From Trifolium pratense (Eukaryota > Streptophyta > Magnoliopsida > Fabales > Fabaceae), in NCBI RefSeq assembly GCF_020283565.1, contig NC_060062.1, forward strand, positions 52,970,439 through 53,034,438: a stretch of DNA of 64,000 bases, read 5' to 3'. Below the pieces are notes generated by a model. The model saw only the letters and a list, made by a program, of their open reading frames with translations, had not been told where the DNA came from and did no database searches. The translations under genes were made by a program, and so were the position numbers. Below are positions 51,301-64,000 of this stretch, in pieces; the stretch's first letter is position 1; each line of letters starts with the position of its first letter.

Positions 51301-54216
51301 TTTCATTTCTGTAAACAATTACATATTATGGTGCCTCTTTCTTTTCCCCTCGTAGGATAAACATAATCCATACTTGGAGCTTACACTTAGTACACGAAAG
51401 AAGATATCATCAATTTTAGAACATCTAAACCGTAAATGGGGCAATACAAGCATAGCAGTTGGAGAGTTGATGCTTTTTCCTTATGGTGTTCAAAAGGAAA
51501 ATTTGAATACTTATCAAAGATGGAACCAGGAATCTACTCTTAGTGCGGCAGATATATATGCAGCGATAGGAAGTCCACCTTTATTCCGTTTGAGGTATCT
51601 CTTTTCCATGTTGCCATCTTGGTTTCGTTCATTATTATATCTTCAGTAACTAAGCACCAATAATATAATAATGCATTTTACTTTGAAGTTTTTAATATGA
51701 TATTTTTGATAAAAGAACGTGTGAAAACCATTGCTGTATTATTGATTGGTTAATTAATTAGGCTTTATTATATTGAAATCTTGAATTGATGAGGGAAAAT
51801 TAAAAAAGATGGTTTTAATTTTTAAATGTATGAAGTTAAAGAAATCAATAGAATATTTGGTATTCTGTGCAGACAAGTAAAATGGAAATTCTTTCCTTCT
51901 TTACGGGACAGATTGAAGGTGTTCTTATTGAGTGTTTTGAGTCCTTTATTGCCTGTAGTACAAAGGCAGTGAACACATTTAAAATTGAAATTTGGGAAAC
52001 ATGCTAGTGAAAAGAATACAGCATGAAGGTCTTGTGTGCATGGAATAAGGTCGTCTTATTTTTATCAGATTATTACAAGGGATATAGATTAAAAATAAAG
52101 CATACAAATGGAATTTTTAAAAACTTGGATTCTAGCTTTTAATTCATTGGTTTTGATGGAGGCAAAATTGAGATTGATCTTTCATGTGTGAAAGTTAAGA
52201 TACTTGTAGTAATGTAAAGGTTGTATAAATTCAAATATTTGAAGCAGTTACTCCTTTTTCTTCACTAGGAAAAGCCCATATCCTTATACTGCAGTTAACG
52301 TATAGGGTAAAACTCATGTTTTTCTATATCTAGATCAGAATATGATCATATTTACATATCTTTTTGAAGGTATGGTTGGTTCTCTAATACTGAGCACGGG
52401 ACATTAAATATGCAAGCACCTGTAACATCCAGCTGCACGGTTAGACAATCCAAAAATGGTGGTGATAATATGAAGGATCAGGTTGTGAATTCGGCATCAC
52501 TTCCTAAGCCATCAACTAATAATTACTCCACGGAGCGCTCTGTAGACTGTGAAACATCCATGAACATAAACGGTGCTCTTACCTCTACTTCAACCTATTT
52601 ACCCAACACTAGAGATGGCGGTATCTACCAGAATACAAGCACCGAGGAACCTTGTGGACCTACAGCTCATATTTCATTGCATGTAAAAGATGTTACAAAT
52701 GGAGCTATAGCTAGACAGTTGGAAGACATGGTAATTGTCATCCTCTCATATCTTGCTCCCTTACATCTATTAGTTTGAAGGTCCTACTTTAGATTTTCAT
52801 TTTTATATGTCAAGGATCTTTAAGTTCCACTTTAGTGAACTTTGTTGGTTCAAATGACAAATATTTTCATTTCTTGTGGTCTGTACCATATCTCTGTTTT
52901 CTAGATTGTTATGTTCAATTAAGCATTGCTTAAATTTCTGTGTGGTTTATTAATCTACTGTTTTTGTTTGGTTTGTTAAGTTGCGTACTGTATCAAATTA
53001 TCAACATCCATGTCTATTATGCCATGATTAAAGCTTTAACCCTCTTTTATGTATTCAGGATGTGTTGAAATCAAACAGTGGATCGGGCCTGTCAGCTGGT
53101 GAGTGGGCTGACAGCCTTACCAACATTAGTGTGGGGGACCTACTTTCAGGAGTGTCCCAGGATCTCAATTATAATTGCATGGATCCTCTTATTGCTGATA
53201 ATTGTCGCAGTGCTCATCAAATTCCTTTTACTAGTGATTCTTTTGATGCTGCTATTGCCGCTCACATATCTAGACACCACGACAAAATGGGACAATCAAC
53301 TCTGGTATCTCCTATGTCGTCCATCTGGGATGCTGAAGAAACACGTGATGCTTTCTCATTTAAAAAGGATGTTATTCATCATGATGATGGTCCTTGTTTA
53401 TCTCTCTCTGCTTCTTTAGATTTTGATAAAAAGGTTCCGGAAAGAAGCTTTGAAAATTTGAATAAGGTAGTATTTCATGATTTTTGTTATCTACTGCTGA
53501 ACAATGCTTGCAAAGTGTAATAAGGTTTAACTTTCATTCTTTTTATGGCAGCTTTCACTTGAAAAAGAGAGCCTTGTGGATGATGTTGCTCAAACAGACC
53601 CTATGCCTATGGACAATTGTGAGTCCAGTGCAGATATCAAGTATCATTTAGCAAAGGATTTTAATGGGCTTGCAGATATGTATTGGGTACTTTCCTTTCT
53701 ATACTCTTTTTTGCTGTTTATATTTTCTTGCAGCAAGACAATTTGGAGGAAGTTTATCTCAGAAAGTAGTTGTCACAAACATACTTGTAATATTTCGAAC
53801 ATGCATGCATTTAAACTATCAATCAAAATAATAAGTTAATGAACGTAAAATATTTGAATCTCTGTTGAACTATAATTTTGACCTTTGAAACATTTCCATT
53901 AGTGTTGTCTTATATACTGAAGCTTTTGAAGTACTTCATAATACATTTGACTTTGTATACCATCCCATCTTTAAATTTTTTGTTTGTGTGGCAGCCGGAT
54001 TCTTTGGGACCGCTGGATTTGGAAATACCATCTAATAAGTACCACAGCGATGATCCGATTTTAAGTGATAGTGGACTGAATCGCTTGATAGCCAATAGCC
54101 TGGATGCATTCCAGAATTGCTCCTTTTTTGGGATTGACAAGAAGGAAACACCATCAACAGTTGAGGCTCAAAAAACTGCCACTCTTTCAGATTTTAAAAT
54201 TGGAAGTGGTATTTGA
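48301..54216 (+). CDS. TKI1: TSL-kinase interacting protein 1
   Basis: Nuclear SANT/Myb-type protein, known in Arabidopsis as a partner and substrate of the TOUSLED kinase. Thirteen coding exons: 48301..48433, 48544..48629, 48715..48762, 48906..49015, 50245..50329, 50430..50709, 50860..50994, 51097..51248, 51356..51594, 52370..52730, 53059..53466, 53552..53686, 53995..54216. Phases agree throughout and give 797 residues. The SANT domain spans about 50-120 (RQWAAWTRQEEESFFTALRQ, then NFEKITSRVQSKNKDQ and VRHYYYRLVRRMNKLLG). A basic region follows (EHQLLKDRKKNVRKRPLQGG), then a conserved middle (IVKLKLQLFPIDELTRRALE, then ELTLSTRKKISSILEHLNRK) and a Ser/Asp-rich C-terminus. The start is the first ATG after the leader splice (acceptor near 48240). 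No damage seen. Confidence 0.92.
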
Positions 54217-57200
54217 GACTCTTTACATGATTGCTTCCTGGTAACGTATTCTGATTTCGGCATGTTGTAGTATGTCGTGAATAACATTTTTCTTTAAACT
54301 AACTTGAGGTGTGCACACCGAGAAAATGGTTTGAGCCACGTCAACTCCAAATGTATATGTTTAATCATTTCCCTTTTGTACAAAAAAGATGGGCATAGAA
54401 GGATCTACATTGTATCTGTCTCCTGTGGTTCTGTCAGCTTCTGTATAAATATCCCTTTCCGAGTAAACACGTCCTTTCTTTTGTTCTTAGCTTCTGTACA
54501 TTGTTCCTTCTGAAAAAAAAAAGCTTATGTACATTGTACTTTAAGAAGGAAATCTTGCTGCCCCATGGCATAGCACCAAATTTTGAAGCTAATTGACCTC
54601 TATTTCTGTTGCATGCTAATGGAAAACTATCAATTGTTTGATTATCTGATTGATCTCATTCTCTCTAGTTATTTGCAGGATAGAACATAGGCTAGGTACA
54701 TAGATTCAATTATTATGTACGTACATGTATATATATATGAAGGTGGAGAAGATATGTGACTTTGTCTCGTGTGACTCGAGTCTTCTGGGTTGAGAAGCCA
54801 TGTTCCATTGAAGTCTGAAGGAGGAAGAATGGGGTCGGAAGAAATTGGTGTCGGAAGAAGCTATGTCGTAGTGTCATGTGATACTAGGGAAAAAGAAGCA
54901 ATTAGTGAGATTGAGGAAGAATCGAAGAATCGTGAGAAAAGTTTGCTAAATGCGCTTGGGGAAGTAAATTGGGTCTAGAATTTTTTTTCTTTCTTTTTTT
55001 TAAAGCTAAACTTGTGAAATCAAATAAACTTTGCCCAATTTTATGCGATTCCACTAAGTTTACTGCGAGTTAACTCTTCCAAAATAGCTTTGAACTCCAG
55101 TTTCACCCAAGCTCAATTTTACCATCGATTTAACACATTTCACACCTAAAAACCTAAAATCGTCTAGCGATTTTACTTGTTAACAAGTGATTTTGACAAC
55201 CATGGTTGTAACTAGTTCCAAAGTGGCTCAATTTCAAATTCCTCCACCTTTCTTCATGGATTCTACAATTAAATTGATGCCCCCAGTATCCAAAAAAAAA
55301 AAAATTGATGCCCCCATACTATATGCCCTTCGTGATACACTTCCTTTACTTTGCAATTCGTATTTGTGTACACAATTTTTTTTTCTTACATGGCTTTAGT
55401 CAAGGCTTGTAACTGTTCTTGTGTTTCCAAGTGTTGCCTGAGTTCTTCCATATTATTGTTTCTTAGCAAGCAAGCCTTGAAAACCATGCTCTAAAGCCTT
55501 AATACATTATTCCATTCTTGTTAAAACCATCAATTTTTTAGAATTGTTGGCTCTAATACTAGTTGATAGAAACAGGTATTGATATTGATAAATTTAGAAG
55601 AAAAACAACAAAATTATTACACGAATTGACTTGACTCGGTTCAAGTTAGGTGATGTTCTCGATAACATCAGAACGTAACACAATTTAAAGATGATAAGGG
55701 TGCCACCATGGTACAATTGCTTTTGTTGGATCATACTTACAAGGTTCTTCCATTAGCAACTATTGACCGATGTAGTTGTTCTTTGTCCCCTTTAGCCATC
55801 CTTGCCTAAATCAAATTTGAAAAAGATCTAACCTTCAAAGATGGGTGAGGGAGGCTCCACTATCGTAGTTAAAATCGAGTTTGATACACTTGTTCAGAAT
55901 TTTACTATAGTAATAATAAGGAAAAAAAATCACATAGAACGCTCTTAAGTTTTCCTTGTCGAGTTGTCGTGATCATGGTCTCCTCCTCCCCAATTTTAGA
56001 AATGCGTCCTTATACATCCTATCCTATAGTAATAAAACTCTTCATTTATTTTGAGAAAAGGAAGAATATCTCTACTTAGTAGGTATCACAAACTCAAAAG
56101 TTAGTCCAAAAACTACTTATTAACTAGTTTGATAGGGTTAAACCTAGAAAAAAGAATACACTCCTAATTGCTAACAAAATTATTATTTTGCTGGTAACGT
56201 AATGTCACCTCAAAAGCTAGCCTAAGAAATCCACCTAAGAGACTACAAAGAACAATGGTAGGTTATGTATCCACACGTTGTGCTACATATATAGCAATGT
56301 CTCCATTTATGTCGTTGAATAAGTAGCCTAGTGATGTGAGTTAAGGCATTGAAATAGTATTAAGAAGAAAGTCTAGTGTTTGGTTGCTAACAAATTCCTC
56401 CCTAATAAACTAGCCACTAAATTTATCTATAAAAAAAAAAATTCAACAACTCTATCTCCATCTAAAAATTTACTTAGAATGAGGAGCATAACACTAGGGT
56501 CACTCTAACCATCTGTTATCTTCATTGTATCGATTTAGTCTGGTCGATCAGGAGAGCGAGTGCGAGAGAGATTGAAATAGCTATGCCCAACTTATCCATA
56601 CGTGCTTGTTGAATCCATTGTATTCCGATAGTTTAGGAAAAGATTTTAGAATCAATCGGATGCGTTTGCCCAACGATAAAGGCCCCAACCCGTCCTCAAA
56701 ATGTTAAAAGAAAAATTATTAATTCACCATACTTTCCACTTTAACACTTTGAAGGTATAGGACTAGCTATAGCATCAACATTTTTTTTTGAATATGTCCC
56801 CATAAAAGTATTCTAATATCTTAGCTTAGTCCCACTCAAATATATATTGTTAACCTAGCCCAACAAAGAAAAAAGCATGTCATTTTCATGTACATATGAA
56901 CAAGATCATATGGCATGTGGGGTCAAATATATGTTAATGTTAAAAAACGTAGTCGAATGTAAGATTGATATATAGTACCAATGATGATGAACAAGAACAA
57001 GGAAAGAAGACAAAGGTGAGGTGGATTGGGACACGAGACGAGGCTAAGGGCGCACCAAATATATTATGCTATCCTAATCAGACCATTATTTTAATTTTAT
57101 GGCATATCATTGGTTCCATGCATACACCTAAAGCCATACATTTCGTTCTACACTTTTTTCTTTTTCTAATGTGGAAATTTTCTCTAAATTTAAATTTTTA

Positions 57201-58235
57201 TTTCTCTTGGCAAAAAATAGATTTAAATCCTTTAATTTACCTAATAGTATTTGTTAAGTTTCCTTTCTTAGCATACAATGAAACATGTTTTTCTGAGTGT
57301 ATTTTGAATTGACTATGGGTCTGGGGAAATTACGGAAGTATTATAATTTTGTTAAAACGACGGTGACATACATTAATTAATTTCGTGAAACTCACAACCA
57401 ATTCAAATTATAATATATATTTTCCACTTAACTAAAAAAAATAAAAAAAAAATTCAAACACATTTCCGCCATTAAAAAGAATACATTTGTCAATGTATAT
57501 TTATTTATTTATTTCGGATATACTCTATCGATAAATTTTTGTTCAAGAGGTTTTTGTTTTGTGTTCTCTCTTTCTCCTTTTAATATCATAAAAATATAAA
57601 TGATTTCTATGTACGAAGTTACCACACTGTAAATGATGACTAATCTCTATTGTGAAATTTGTGAAATATATAAGGTAGATTTTCTCTTTCCAATTACTTT
57701 TTTTCAAACGTAGAAACTGGAAGTCAAACTCTAAACCACCAAAAGAAAATTATACTTGAAATATGATAGAAGTCATTTATATCTTGAGAACATCTTTATT
57801 AATCTCATATTTCTTACAAACTACACATAGTTTCAAAAATATTTCTGTGGAAAAAGAAAAAAAAGAAGCTTTTTTTGTCCAAAACATGCATCAAACACGA
57901 AAGAATTGTATTTTATTCGAATCCGTGCTATCAAAATGTTTTTGAGGTGAGAAAAGTTTCTCCTTATGTTTGTATTTTAGGCATAACAACAAAATTCATA
58001 CTTGTAAGTACTTGTTCGAATCTGTCCCAATTTTGACGTTAATTTTTTTGAATAGACTGGGCTTTGGTTTTCTCCAATTTTAATAGATGGAGGCTGGGCG
58101 GGTAATGGGGATATACGACTCACTCCCAATCCGTCTTCGAACCCGCCTCATTTGTATGTATCAAAACTAAATTTTTATCCCTCTTAATTTAGAAACCCTT
58201 CAACAAACTCTTTTATTTTTGTTAAATAGCCTAGT
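54217..58235. other. Long intergenic stretch, no supported gene
   Basis: It begins with the TKI1 3' flank. Small frames at 54790..54978 (acidic, EKEAISEIEEESKNREK) and 56965..57312 resemble no family I know. The rest is AT-rich with scattered simple tracts. No element boundaries could be fixed. Confidence 0.35.
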
Positions 58236-58350
58236 TATAAATTTCACTCTTAAAGTAGATAAGTGTAGTGTTCAGGAATGAACTCCGGCTCCTACATATA
58301 TAATATGATGTTCCTACCAACCGGGCTAAGCTCAAGGGAACTCCTTCAAC
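58236..58350 (-). mobile_element. tRNA-derived SINE, minus strand
   Basis: On the minus strand, an A-box-like TTAGCCCGGTTGGTAGGAAC precedes a B-box-like GGAGTTCATTCCTG, followed by AAGTGTAGTG-type words read inversely. It is similar in layout to the SINE at 7168. Confidence 0.5.
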
Positions 58351-59165
58351 AAACTTTTAAATTACATTTACATTTTATATATTTGTTTTAATTTTTAAGG
58401 TGAGCCTTAAGTAAACCATTTTTTTTGTTAAAAAGAAAAAAACAAATGATTGAAACCGCGTAGTTTTAAACTTTTAATTTTTTTAATGAAAAATATATTA
58501 AAATGAAATGCAAGATCGTGCTTGAATGTGACAAAGTGGAGATAATCGGATTCAAATGAATATATAAATGACTATCTATTTTTTACCCCAAACTGTTGTG
58601 GAGTCTCGGGGGAGCTCGAGAGAAACATGGATCTGGATCCTCTCCAGCCTATTATCTCCTATTGTCTGGACTACTATCATCTCAGCCTTCTATTCATACT
58701 TTCGTCAAAAAAAAACCTTCTATTCATACTCTCTCTCTCAAACTATTTCTTTTAATTAATTTATTTAGCAGCAGTTGGATTAAGAGCAGGAGGAATGACT
58801 GAATAGAAAGGGCATCAAAGAATCCAATTTCGAGAAACGTTTGGTCAAATGCTCCTGACCACAAAAGAGGAAAATGTCACATTTTCACCAAAAAATCTTA
58901 AGTCATTAGGTTAATGGATCACTTCTCTTATAAATCTAACATTCATCTCATTCATAGCCGATGTGAAACTTTCACACTTAAAATTCATCCTATGTTGCTA
59001 TGCCTTGTCTTGGCGCAGACCAGCCAACACACCTTTACTCCAAGGCCCTCTCTAGGATCTTTACTCCAAACCAAGGTGCACAAGACATTTTGGTAGGGCC
59101 GAGCGATTATATTATATTGATGATTTATGTTTATAAAACTACTTCAAATAATTAAGTCTTTCAAT
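58351..59165. other. Intergenic, nothing recognised
   Basis: AT-rich, with a doubled phrase CCTTCTATTCATACT at 58687 and 58717. Short frames here do not resemble known families. Confidence 0.35.
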
Positions 59166-59290
59166 TTTTCTTTTCTTAGATTAGTGGCTACACTCACACT
59201 AATAAATGTGAAGAAATGTGAAATTCGGAGTTCGAACCCGATCACTCCAATAATATCTCTGGTAGCTATCATTTGAGCTACACTTATAGA
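59166..59290 (-). mobile_element. tRNA-derived SINE remnant, minus strand
   Basis: On the minus strand, GTGTAGCTCAAATGATAGC is followed by GATCGGGTTCGAACTCC, an A-box/B-box pair. Confidence 0.5.
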
Positions 59291-59369
59291 ATAAACCTAT
59301 ATAAAAATTTGAATAGACCTATACCATAAAATAAGAATTTACTAACTATGCATTTACTTTGTTAGGTAA

Positions 59370-59495
59370 CTTAGTTATTAAAATTTTCACTTTTAAAATA
59401 GATAAATGCGATGTTCGAAATTCAAATTATATCCCCTGCATATAAAATGTGATGTCCTTACCAACTGAGTTATACTCACCGGAGTTACTAAAGTT
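59370..59495 (-). mobile_element. tRNA-derived SINE remnant, minus strand
   Basis: On the minus strand, GTATAACTCAGTTGGTAAGG is followed by ATGCAGGGGATATAATTTGA and TTTCGAACATCGC. Its tail (ACTTTTAAAATAGATAAATG) matches that of the copy at 58236. Confidence 0.5.
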
Positions 59496-60012
59496 GTATA
59501 ATAGTGTAAAAATGATTCAAAGTATATAAGTATATACCAATATTGATTCCGATTTCCAATGGATATCGTCCCCTTTACACAAACAGTGTTGTTTAGTGAA
59601 CAATAATTTGGTTATGCTTTGATATTTTTTTATCCTTTTTTTTATCTATATTTTAGTTATTTATTAATTTTTCGTTTTTTTAAAAAATAAAAATAAAAAA
59701 ATGAAGGAGACCTTAATAATTTAGAACTGATCAAGAAAACATAGTTAAGCAAAACATATTCAGATGACCAAGATGTAGTCTTGCAGTCTACCAATTATTA
59801 CTGTGGTTAGATCATGAAAATCATATACTTTGCTTTAAATTTCAAATAGATTTGGTTTAAAAAAGTTAACAACTCAAAATATAAATGTATGATCTTTATT
59901 AGACAACTCAAATCTTTGGTCGCATCAATTCCTGATCGTAGAGAGTCGTCCATTTCAGGGTCACACAATTTTATGCCTTTAAATTTTCATATAAGGTCTA
60001 TTCAAATTTTAA
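59496..60012. other. Intergenic, nothing recognised
   Basis: AT-rich with poly-T/A tracts around 59625..59705. No frame or element supported. Confidence 0.35.
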
Positions 60013-60175
60013 TTATTACTTCATCCGAACATAATTATAAGCAAAAAATTACTTTTTAGGTTAATTGAAAAAATAATGTATCTGATCAATAATATAGACC
60101 GGATACATTATTTTTTCAATGAATCTAAAAAGTTTTTTTTTTCTTCTTATAATTGTGTCTGGAGAAAGTAGTTTA
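60013..60175. mobile_element. Degenerate Stowaway-like MITE
   Basis: The left part ACTTCATCCGAACATAATTA and the inverse of the right part (ACTTTCTCCAGACACAATTA) are diverged relatives of the CTCCCTCCGTCC termini. The inner part pairs TTTTTCAATGAATCTAAAAA with its inverse. Confidence 0.5.
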
Positions 60176-62663
60176 ATAACTAAAAAGTTATTCTTTTAAG
60201 TGATTTTTTTAATGACTTTTTTTTTTACTAATGCTCTAGTTCAAATATGAAGTGGATTTTCTTAGTGAGCCCTTAGTGCCTCACTAAAAATATCCACTTC
60301 ATATTTAATCATGCCTTATATACAATTTCTTTTTGGATTACCATATTACATGTAAAAAAAATTCATCGTCATTTAGCAATATTGACTAATCTCAGAGATC
60401 AAATCTGTGATCTTTTGTTTAAGGGGTCTAAGTTCCTTTCTATTTAAACCAATCCGTTGTTTTATTCATTCTTGTTTTTCTATTTGGAAATTGAAAAATT
60501 AATTTTCATACAATAATGATAGTCTAAAAAGTGTGCAAAACATTGTCGACAAATTAAATTACAATAATTATTGTCAAAAAAATAAAATTACAATAATTAC
60601 TCATGTATATGAGTTTAGAAATAGTTAGCTAAAATTTTCAATGATTTGATAATTATATATAAGTGATTGACAGTGAATTTTTGTTTTACATTGCTAGTGT
60701 TGATAAATTAATTCTAAAAAATTTATTTCCTAATTCTTCCATTAATTTCTATAGTTTTATTTTATAAATCTTATAGACTTATCAATAAGCATTGTTCTTT
60801 TGTTAATTATTAAGAGATGAGTAGATGGGTCTTTTTGAGACAAAAATATTCAAAATTATCTCCAATGATAGCTCCAACTGCATTCAAGATAAGTGTATTT
60901 CCAACTATATATGTCCGTATCAGATTCTTGTGATTTCTGAAATTGTGATTAACTATAGTATTATAATATTAGTGAATGAGAGTAATCTTGACAAAGCAAT
61001 GGAATCAACATATATATATATGGCAAAGTTATGATAATTGCGTGTCAACACTTCATTAATTGCTTATTTTTTTTAGAAACAAAAGCTCTAGAAAAGTTCG
61101 AAAAATAGTGGAGTTTTGATTTCCTTTATTTACCATTCAATTGTGGTTTTGTGCCTAAGTGTTGTTTTATTTTTATATTCAATTCATGTCCATTCCATTA
61201 AAAAGGAGCCAACATGTGGTTTCTTTTCTTATGTATGAAAAAATTCTTATTAAATTAAGCTACTTGATATTTTTATCGGACAAAAATTAGTTAATAAAAA
61301 AATTATAACTTTACATAGATTTTATTCTTGTATATTAAAAACTATAGAAACGACAATAATTTTCTAATGAAGAATTGTTAATGAAAATTGAACCCATTTT
61401 AGTTTATATATTAATAACTATATTTTATCACTTTTTAAAACATATTTAGCAATCCTAAAAAATATCATAGCATGGCAAAATAATGAAATTATAATGCAAC
61501 TCTTTTAATAAAAATTTAAGGTGAGTGGATGATATTTTAGTTCAAGACAAAGAAACTTTCTTTCTCAAAAAAAAAAACAAAAAAGAAACTTTAAATTTCT
61601 AAGAGTATTTACAAAGACAAAATGCACATTTTATTGTCGATAAATAGACAAATTATAGTTTTTCAATGTCCATATTATGCTAAGCCGTACAAAATTGAGT
61701 TTCTATGCGTGTTGCCTTATTGACCATTCGAGTCAAACATCAATCATACATTTAAACCTTTTTACTTAATTTTTACAATCCATTAATTTTTTTTGACGTA
61801 ACAATCCATTATATAATTTTTTTTGTTAACCTTATATAAGTACCGTATCCATGAATATTTGTCTCAGTCTGTCCTGAATGATGAATATGTCTTAAACCAC
61901 GTCCATTTGCTTATTGTTATTTTATAGGTGAACCTTAAACAAATTATTTTTTCAATTATTTTTTTAAAAAAAAAATCAGATTGTTAAAATTATGTAGTTT
62001 AAAATTTTTTACTTTATTTTTTTTAATAAAATAGTACAAAATGCAGTGCAATTTCATGTGAGTATGAGACGTACGTTGACAGTTCTCTATATATACAATC
62101 ATAATAGTGGTCATTTTGCAATCATGTATTGTTATGGATTGATAACAAAACTTGTAACCAATGAAAACAACAGACACGTTGAAATTAAGAAATCAATTAT
62201 CAACCAAACACAAAGAAATCAAAACCAATAAAAGCAAAAAATTAAAGAAGAAAGAAGAAAATACAGATAACATAAAAAATTATAGTGGTTTAGTCTTGAT
62301 GACCTATTCTACTAATAATGAGCAAAATATATTTCACAATTATGAGAAACAATTACAGGCTATCAATCCCAAAGCCAAGAGTTTCCTTTGGCACACCACC
62401 ATAATCAACAAAACAATTCAAATAGTTTTGGTAAAACCCGTGTAACTAAATTAACAATACGTAAATCAAGTAATTGCGGTCAAATGGTTAATAAACTCAT
62501 TTTAAAATGAATTGTGCTCTGATATAACACTGAGCTCTGGTACGGTGGAAAATAGTACCTGCGTAGCACTTCAATGCTCAAGTTAGTAACAACTCAAGAT
62601 TTTGAGTGTGTATGAAATGAGTTAAATGAGTGTATATGCATATATAGGCTTTGTCTAACATGA
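60176..62663. other. Intergenic, AT-rich, no supported gene
   Basis: It contains a short inverted pair near 60250..60305 (AATATGAAGTGGATTTT with its inverse AAAATATCCACTTCATATT). The other frames are short and unlike known proteins. Confidence 0.35.
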
Positions 62664-63035
62664 AACAGCTGATTAAGTGGTGCACCGTGCACAAGCCGTG
62701 AATAACACTATAACAAATATGAATTTTATAAAATTCACCGTTGGATTGAAAGTTTATATCACATAGACAATCTCCATCAAATTTTAAAGAAATTTAAAAT
62801 CATATGATATGTTATTGAGACTAATCAAAATTAATGGTATTCAATAAAAACAATTAAACTGTTAATTTTGATGGGTCTCAATAATATATTAAATGATTTT
62901 CAATTTATGTAAAATTTGATATGAATAATCTATATGATATAAACTTTCAATCCAACGGTAAATTTTGTAAAATTCGTATTCGTTATAGTGTTATTCACGA
63001 CTTGTGTACCGTGCACCACTTAACCAACTGTTTCA
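62664..63035. mobile_element. Foldback element with long inverted arms
   Basis: The two ends read TGAAACAGCTGATTAAGTGG and, inverted, TGAAACAGTTGGTTAAGTGG. Pairing continues inwards through GTGAATAACACTATAAC, CCGTTGGATTGAAAGTTTAT and TATTGAGAC, so each arm is about 165 bp with few mismatches and only a short loop. There is no coding frame. I could not identify a clear target duplication. Confidence 0.8.
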
Positions 63036-63567
63036 CCATAGACTTGGCCATCATATAAATATGTAGGGAATAATATGAATAACCGTCTCTTGTGGGTCCC
63101 AATGTGTGAGTGAAGTGAGGAATGCAATTCTCATGACATGAGTCATTTATCCGCTATAAATAGTACACCATAGGGAGCTAGCATGAGTCATTTATCTGCT
63201 ATGGGCTGTGTATCGTAGAGAGCATGCACCTTAGTTTGGAGTGGAGGAAAATTGCTCTTTAGGCTTACCGTACTGCAATCAGACCCTTCAAAAACTTAAA
63301 AATACCCTCAATTTGGACATAGTTTCATTTGTATTGTAAAATGCAAAATTCACTTTAATTTCGAAAGATCTGAAAGGTTCCGGTTTCAGAAGCTATGATC
63401 TGAAATAGTGTTATATAGAAACAATATGCAACAACAAAAGGTTAAGTTACGAATTTGCAGGGGTTGAATGTTCAATTACAAATTGTCTCATTCGAAAGGT
63501 GCATTTAACTTCATTCATCAATTTCAATCGTTTTTTGTCTATCCAACTTCATCGATTCAACTTCAAC

Positions 63568-63604
<37 letters not shown>

Positions 63605-64000
63605 GTGTTCTTCTTCAAAAAAACAACAAGTGTTTTTTCCAATATTATTTGTATGTGTTTATAATTTGTGGAGAGTTGTATTGGGCTTAGAAAGTAAATG
63701 GACTGTCAATTTTGTGGGTCTTTCTTCAATTCGAAATAAATTGTTCATAAGAATTCAAATTTAAAAGTTAATATAAAAAATAATAATAATTAACATGTAA
63801 CAAAGTGTAACAGACTCGTACTCCCAAGTTGTTGTAGCATTTAAATGTTGTAGAGTGTTGCATCACTTCTTTATAATCAAAGAGTGTTGCATCACTTTGC
63901 TTATATCATATTTGAAAGTGTTGCACCCTTTTTGTTAAAATAAACTAAAAATGCACACTTTGAGAAAAAGGGCCATAATCCTTGACCATCTTAGAACCGT
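63036..64000. other. Right edge of the window; CAA microsatellite
   Basis: It contains a doubled CATGAGTCATTTAT phrase (63137 and 63182) next to a TATAAATAG. A (CAA)n tract of about 12 units lies at 63566..63604 inside a short open frame (63468..63764) that resembles nothing known. A gene starting beyond the window cannot be excluded. Confidence 0.4.

Noticed and set aside
54790..54978. 62-residue acidic frame downstream of TKI1
   Set aside because: No family resemblance, splice context or neighbour supports a gene.
56965..57312. 115-residue frame with hydrophobic stretches
   Set aside because: AT-rich chance frame; the hydrophobic residues follow from T-rich codons, and no motif is recognised.
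63468..63764. 98-residue frame with an Asn run
   Set aside because: The Asn run is the CAA microsatellite read in one frame; nothing else supports coding.

Overview
The window looks like nuclear DNA of a papilionoid legume, most likely Medicago or a close relative. The reasons are AT-rich intergenic DNA, GT-AG introns, a TIR-type disease-resistance gene, many Stowaway-like MITEs and tRNA-derived SINEs, and a dense load of DNA transposons. Three ordinary plant genes remain recognisable: a TIR-NBS-TIR-NBS-LRR gene (minus, 412..6848), an isoprenylcysteine methylesterase of the ICME/ICMEL family (minus, 8079..15147, 11 coding exons), and TKI1, the TOUSLED-kinase interacting SANT protein (plus, coding 48301..54216). 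A fourth, a GDSL lipase, is cut in two by a transposon (24131..25179 and 46249..46854).

From 15.4 to 23.6 kb lies a transposon graveyard. It holds Stowaway-like MITEs, a 5'-truncated Helitron flanked by an unexpected ~136-bp target duplication, an 823-bp non-autonomous Mutator-like element with a 9-bp TSD, and a complete PIF/Harbinger element (19942..23619) whose transposase carries one in-frame stop.

The main discovery is a 21-kb Mutator-like element, 25180..46248, inserted in a GDSL lipase exon. It has 47-bp terminal inverted repeats (39/47 matching) and a perfect 9-bp target duplication, ATTAAAGAA. It carries a FAR1-type MULE transposase, three genes for B3-like DNA-binding proteins (two of them tandem paralogues), a GRF zinc-finger/membrane protein, and a SUMO-type ULP1 protease with intact His-Asp-Cys. 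Three satellite arrays with periods of 166, 162 and 167 bp lie inside it. Each ends about 300 to 550 bp before the start codon of a cargo gene, and the second lies between two divergent cargo genes. All three share the pattern AATACGACNNATAC. DNA-binding cargo plus promoter-proximal arrays plus a SUMO protease suggests a self-regulation or anti-silencing module, analogous to but different from the VANC system of Arabidopsis VANDAL elements. This functional reading is inference.

Beyond TKI1 (54.2 to 64 kb) I see no convincing gene, only SINE remnants, a degenerate Stowaway-like MITE and a long foldback element (62664..63035). Exon coordinates were assigned by eye from splice sites and reading-frame continuity. 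For the eight multi-exon models given in full (resistance gene, ICME, transposase, three B3 genes, ULP1, TKI1) and the GRF gene, all junction phases agree.
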